From positions 1-7,769 of the forward strand of contig CANGXK010000116.1 of NCBI GenBank assembly GCA_947457715.1: a stretch of 7,769 nucleotides of DNA, read 5' to 3'. Shown here piece after piece: positions 5,352-7,769 of the stretch. Source of the DNA: Gemmatimonadota bacterium (GTDB lineage Bacteria; Gemmatimonadota; Gemmatimonadetes; Gemmatimonadales; Gemmatimonadaceae). The position numbers were made by a program, and so were the translations under genes. The notes under the pieces are model-generated. The model saw only the letters and a program-made list of their open reading frames with translations. It did not search any database and was not told the DNA's origin. Within the stretch, counting starts at the first letter, position 1. Every line of letters starts with the position of its first letter.

Positions 5352-7675
5352 TCGCTCTCTCCATGTCAGGGCCGCGCCGCGCGGTGCTCGCGATCGCCAT
5401 CGGGTCGTTGGGGGCCGTCTCCGCGCACGCCCAGCAGAACACGGTGATTGACGGACCGCCAGCCCCCACGGCGCCCATGGTGATCAACCGCGACGCCGCA
5501 CAGCGCGCCACCGTGCGCGCCATCAAGCTGTCGGCGCCGCTCACGGTGGACGGGGTGCTCGACGAGGCGATCTATACGAAGGAGGCGGCGTTCGGCGGAC
5601 TGATTCAGGTGGCGCCGGACGCCGGCGCGCCCGCCACCGAGCGCAGCGACCTCTGGATCACCTACGACGACCGCAACATCTACCTGTCCTGTCGCTGCTA
5701 CGAAACGGCGCCGCCGGCAGAATGGATCGTCAACGAGCTGCGGCGCGATACCGGCGGTCTGCGCAACAACGAACATATCGGCGTCCTCTTCGACACGTTT
5801 TACGATCGCCGCAGCGGCTTTGCCTTTTACACCAACCCCCTCGGTGCGCGCGCCGACTACAGCATTGTCGACGAAGGCGGCTCGAACACTGACTGGAATC
5901 CGGTCTGGACGTCAAAGACGGGACGGTTCGACGGCGGCTGGACTGTCGAGATGGCGATCCCGTTCAAGTCGCTCCGGTATCGCGCCGGTTTGGATCAGGT
6001 GTGGGGCATGCAGATCCGGCGCTCGGTGCGTCACAAGAACGAATGGGACTACCTCACTCCCGTGCCGCGCATTCTGGCCGGTCCACAGGCGCTCAACCGC
6101 GTCTCGGCCGGCGGCACGCTGGTGGGGCTCGACCTCCCCGAGACCGGCAAGAACATCGAGGTCAAACCCTACGCCGTGGCCCGGACCACGACCGACCGGG
6201 TACGCACGCCGCAGATCAACAACAGCGTGGGCAGCGAATTCGGCGGCGACATCAAATACGCCGTCACGCCCAATCTCACCGCCGACCTGACCGTCAACAC
6301 CGACTTCGCGCAGGTGGAGGCCGATGAACAACAGGTCAACCTCACGCGGTTCAGTCTGTTCTTCCCCGAAAAGCGCGACTTCTTCCTGGAAGGACGCGGC
6401 ATCTTCGATTTTGCACGCGGCGGCAATGGTGCGTTTGGCGGAAGCGGCGGGGCCGACACCCCGCAGCTGTTCTACACGCGGCGCATCGGCCTCGACAACG
6501 GCGGCGTCGTGCCGATCAACGTGGGCGGCCGGCTCACCGGCAAGTTGGGCAAGTACGCCGTCGGCCTCATGAACATCGGCACGTCGGGCGACGCCGCGTT
6601 CAAGGCGGAGCCCACCAACTTCACCGTGGTGCGCGTGAAGCGTGACGTGCTGCAGCGCAGCTCGATCGGCGCGATGGTCACCAACCGCTCGGTCGGTGCG
6701 TCGGGTGCCGGATCGAACGCCGTGTACGGCCTCGATGGGGCGTTCCTGCTGTCGCAGGCGCTCACGGCCGGCGCCTACTGGGCGCAGAGTCAGACCACGG
6801 GTATCACGGGCGAAGACCAGAGTTATCAGGGTCGGCTGGACTACAGCGTCGACAACGTCGGTGCGAAAGCCGAGTTTCTCGCGGTGGGTCGCAACTTCGA
6901 TCCGCAGGTCGGCTTTCGACGGCGCTCCGACATCAACCGGTCGTTCGGCGAAGTCCGGTTCAGTCCGCGGCCGGTCAATCAGGCCGTGGTCCGAAAGTTC
7001 ACGGGCACCGCGTCGGGTGAGTACGTGGAGAACGGCCGGGGCACGGTGGAGACGCGGATATGGCGCGGCCACTTCGATACCGAGTTCGCGAACAGCGACG
7101 TGGTGGGTTTCGACGTCACGCGCAACTACGAGTTCCTGCGCGTCCCTTTCACGCCGTCGGGCGCTCCGGCGGCCATCGCGCCGGGTGGATACGGTTTCTC
7201 GGATGCCACGTTGTCATATGCGTTCGGGGCGCAGCGGCGCGCCTCGGGTACGATCCGGGTGCAAGCCGGACAGTTCTACGACGGCACGATCCGCAGCATC
7301 ACGATCGGACCGGGCAGCACTGGTTCGTCGGCGCGAATTGCCATTTTACAGCGGCTCGCGCTGGAGCCGACGTTCTCGATTACGCGGGTCGAGCGGCCCG
7401 CGTCGTCGTTCACCACGCGGCTCGCCCGGGCGCGTGTGGATTACGGCTTCACGCCGCTGATGTTCGCCAGCGGACTCGTGCAGTACAACTCGGCCGACCG
7501 CGCGTTCAGCACGAACCTGCGCTTCCGGTGGGAGTACGCGCCGGGCAGCGAGCTGTTTCTCGTGTATACCGACGAACGCGACGTGCGCGACGACCGCTAC
7601 GCCACACCGACCACGGTGCGCGGCCTCAAGAACCGCGCGCTGGTCGTGAAGTTCAATCGGCTGTTCCGGTACTAG
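5348..7675 (+). CDS. CBM9-like/DUF5916 outer-membrane protein, second copy (775 aa)
   Basis: A clear signal peptide (basic PRR at 9-11, hydrophobic core to about 25, SAHA-QQ cleavage near 28/29) precedes a CBM9-like domain at about 57-262. Its marks are LTVDGVLDEAIYTKEAAFGG (65-84), NEHIGVLFDTFYDRRSGFAF (141-160) and WTVEMAIPFKSLRY (198-211). The DUF5916 region then runs to the end with the full family signature: NTDFAQVEADEQQVNLTRF (317-335), FFPEKRDFFLEG (338-349) and LFYTRRIG (374-381). The protein closes on KFNRLFRY; a terminal aromatic residue on a last strand is typical of barrels inserted by the Bam machinery. Role: a predicted outer-membrane barrel with a periplasmic head, ligand unknown. 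It is closer to the family consensus than the copy at 1820-4168. There is no ribosome site before ATG 5348, but it overlaps the stop of the broken gene, so coupled translation is likely. ATG 5363 is an alternative start. A 386-codon antisense frame (5912-7072) is a shadow. Confidence 0.93.
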   Translation: MIALSMSGPRRAVLAIAIGSLGAVSAHAQQNTVIDGPPAPTAPMVINRDAAQRATVRAIKLSAPLTVDGVLDEAIYTKEAAFGGLIQVAPDAGAPATERSDLWITYDDRNIYLSCRCYETAPPAEWIVNELRRDTGGLRNNEHIGVLFDTFYDRRSGFAFYTNPLGARADYSIVDEGGSNTDWNPVWTSKTGRFDGGWTVEMAIPFKSLRYRAGLDQVWGMQIRRSVRHKNEWDYLTPVPRILAGPQALNRVSAGGTLVGLDLPETGKNIEVKPYAVARTTTDRVRTPQINNSVGSEFGGDIKYAVTPNLTADLTVNTDFAQVEADEQQVNLTRFSLFFPEKRDFFLEGRGIFDFARGGNGAFGGSGGADTPQLFYTRRIGLDNGGVVPINVGGRLTGKLGKYAVGLMNIGTSGDAAFKAEPTNFTVVRVKRDVLQRSSIGAMVTNRSVGASGAGSNAVYGLDGAFLLSQALTAGAYWAQSQTTGITGEDQSYQGRLDYSVDNVGAKAEFLAVGRNFDPQVGFRRRSDINRSFGEVRFSPRPVNQAVVRKFTGTASGEYVENGRGTVETRIWRGHFDTEFANSDVVGFDVTRNYEFLRVPFTPSGAPAAIAPGGYGFSDATLSYAFGAQRRASGTIRVQAGQFYDGTIRSITIGPGSTGSSARIAILQRLALEPTFSITRVERPASSFTTRLARARVDYGFTPLMFASGLVQYNSADRAFSTNLRFRWEYAPGSELFLVYTDERDVRDDRYATPTTVRGLKNRALVVKFNRLFRY

Positions 7676-7696
7676 GGCGCCGGCTCAGGCGACGCC
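7676..7696. terminator. Possible shared hairpin between convergent genes
   Basis: GGCGCCG (7676-7682) and CGACGCC (7690-7696) form a 7-bp stem with one mismatch and a seven-base loop, filling almost all of the 22 bases between two convergent stop codons. The position suits a bidirectional terminator, but there is no T-run on either side. Confidence 0.3.
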
Positions 7697-7697
7697 G

Positions 7698-7769
7698 TTA
7701 CCTGTCGCCCGGTCCATACGACCGCACGTAGTCCACTTCGAGGCGAAAGGGCCCGTCCTGCGCATCGGC
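7698..7769 (-). CDS. C-terminal fragment, possibly a GH16-type glycoside hydrolase
   Basis: On the minus strand the frame entering from the right edge reads 23 residues, ADAQDGPFRLEVDYVRSYGP followed by GDR, and stops at TAA 7700-7698. The segment LEVDYVRSY resembles the last strand of family 16 glycoside hydrolases and related jelly-roll domains, which often end in a VDYVRVY-like motif. If correct, the gene would encode a secreted glucanase-type enzyme next to a CBM9-like protein. The fragment is too short to be sure; any other concanavalin-like jelly-roll protein is possible. It is convergent with the second DUF5916 gene, 22 bases apart. Confidence 0.5.
   Translation of the reverse strand, partial: ADAQDGPFRLEVDYVRSYGPGDR

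Noticed and set aside
5912..7072. A 386-codon open frame antisense to the second DUF5916 gene
   Set aside because: It lies wholly inside a protein with clear family motifs, its translation is rich in His, Arg and Ala with no recognisable domain, and long antisense frames are expected in GC-rich genes.

Overview
The window is GC-rich DNA with strongly GC-biased third codon positions. It holds two large outer-membrane proteins of the CBM9-like/DUF5916 type, secreted or lipid-anchored proteins, and few classical Shine-Dalgarno sequences. Together these suggest a Gram-negative bacterium, most likely of the Gemmatimonadota, where DUF5916 paralogues are abundant. The taxonomic guess is inference from gene content. 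No rRNA, tRNA, CRISPR array, transposase or phage gene is visible.

Layout. (1) Minus strand, 933 to 1: a small secreted protein with six cysteines after its signal peptide (682-933), overlapping by 13 bases a lipoprotein (1-694) that runs off the left edge. (2) A 374-base divergent intergenic region (934-1307) with a striking imperfect palindrome built from three 9-base units per arm (1087-1166). (3) Plus strand: osmC (1308-1748), then a possible terminator hairpin. (4) The first CBM9-like/DUF5916 outer-membrane protein (1820-4168). (5) An AT-rich promoter-like patch and a 15-bp hairpin (4235-4269), followed by a probable short operon: a 94-aa dimeric alpha/beta-barrel (ABM-like) protein (4292-4576), a 130-aa NTF2-like/SnoaL-type protein (4602-4994), a small gene broken by two apparent +1 frameshifts (5038-5351), and the second DUF5916 protein (5348-7675). 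The start of that last gene overlaps the stop of the broken gene in an ATGA. (6) A convergent minus-strand gene enters at the right edge (7698-7769); its 23 visible C-terminal residues resemble the end of a GH16-type glycoside hydrolase.

How the genes may work together. Most products are predicted to sit in the envelope: a secreted Cys-rich peptide, a lipoprotein and two outer-membrane barrels with periplasmic CBM9-like heads. OsmC is a cytoplasmic peroxidase. The ABM-like and NTF2-like proteins are small folds often used as enzymes on small organic molecules, but no substrate can be read from the sequence. There is no obvious single pathway. The parts least explained by known families are the Cys-rich peptide/lipoprotein pair, the broken gene coupled to the second DUF5916 protein, and the two long hairpins.
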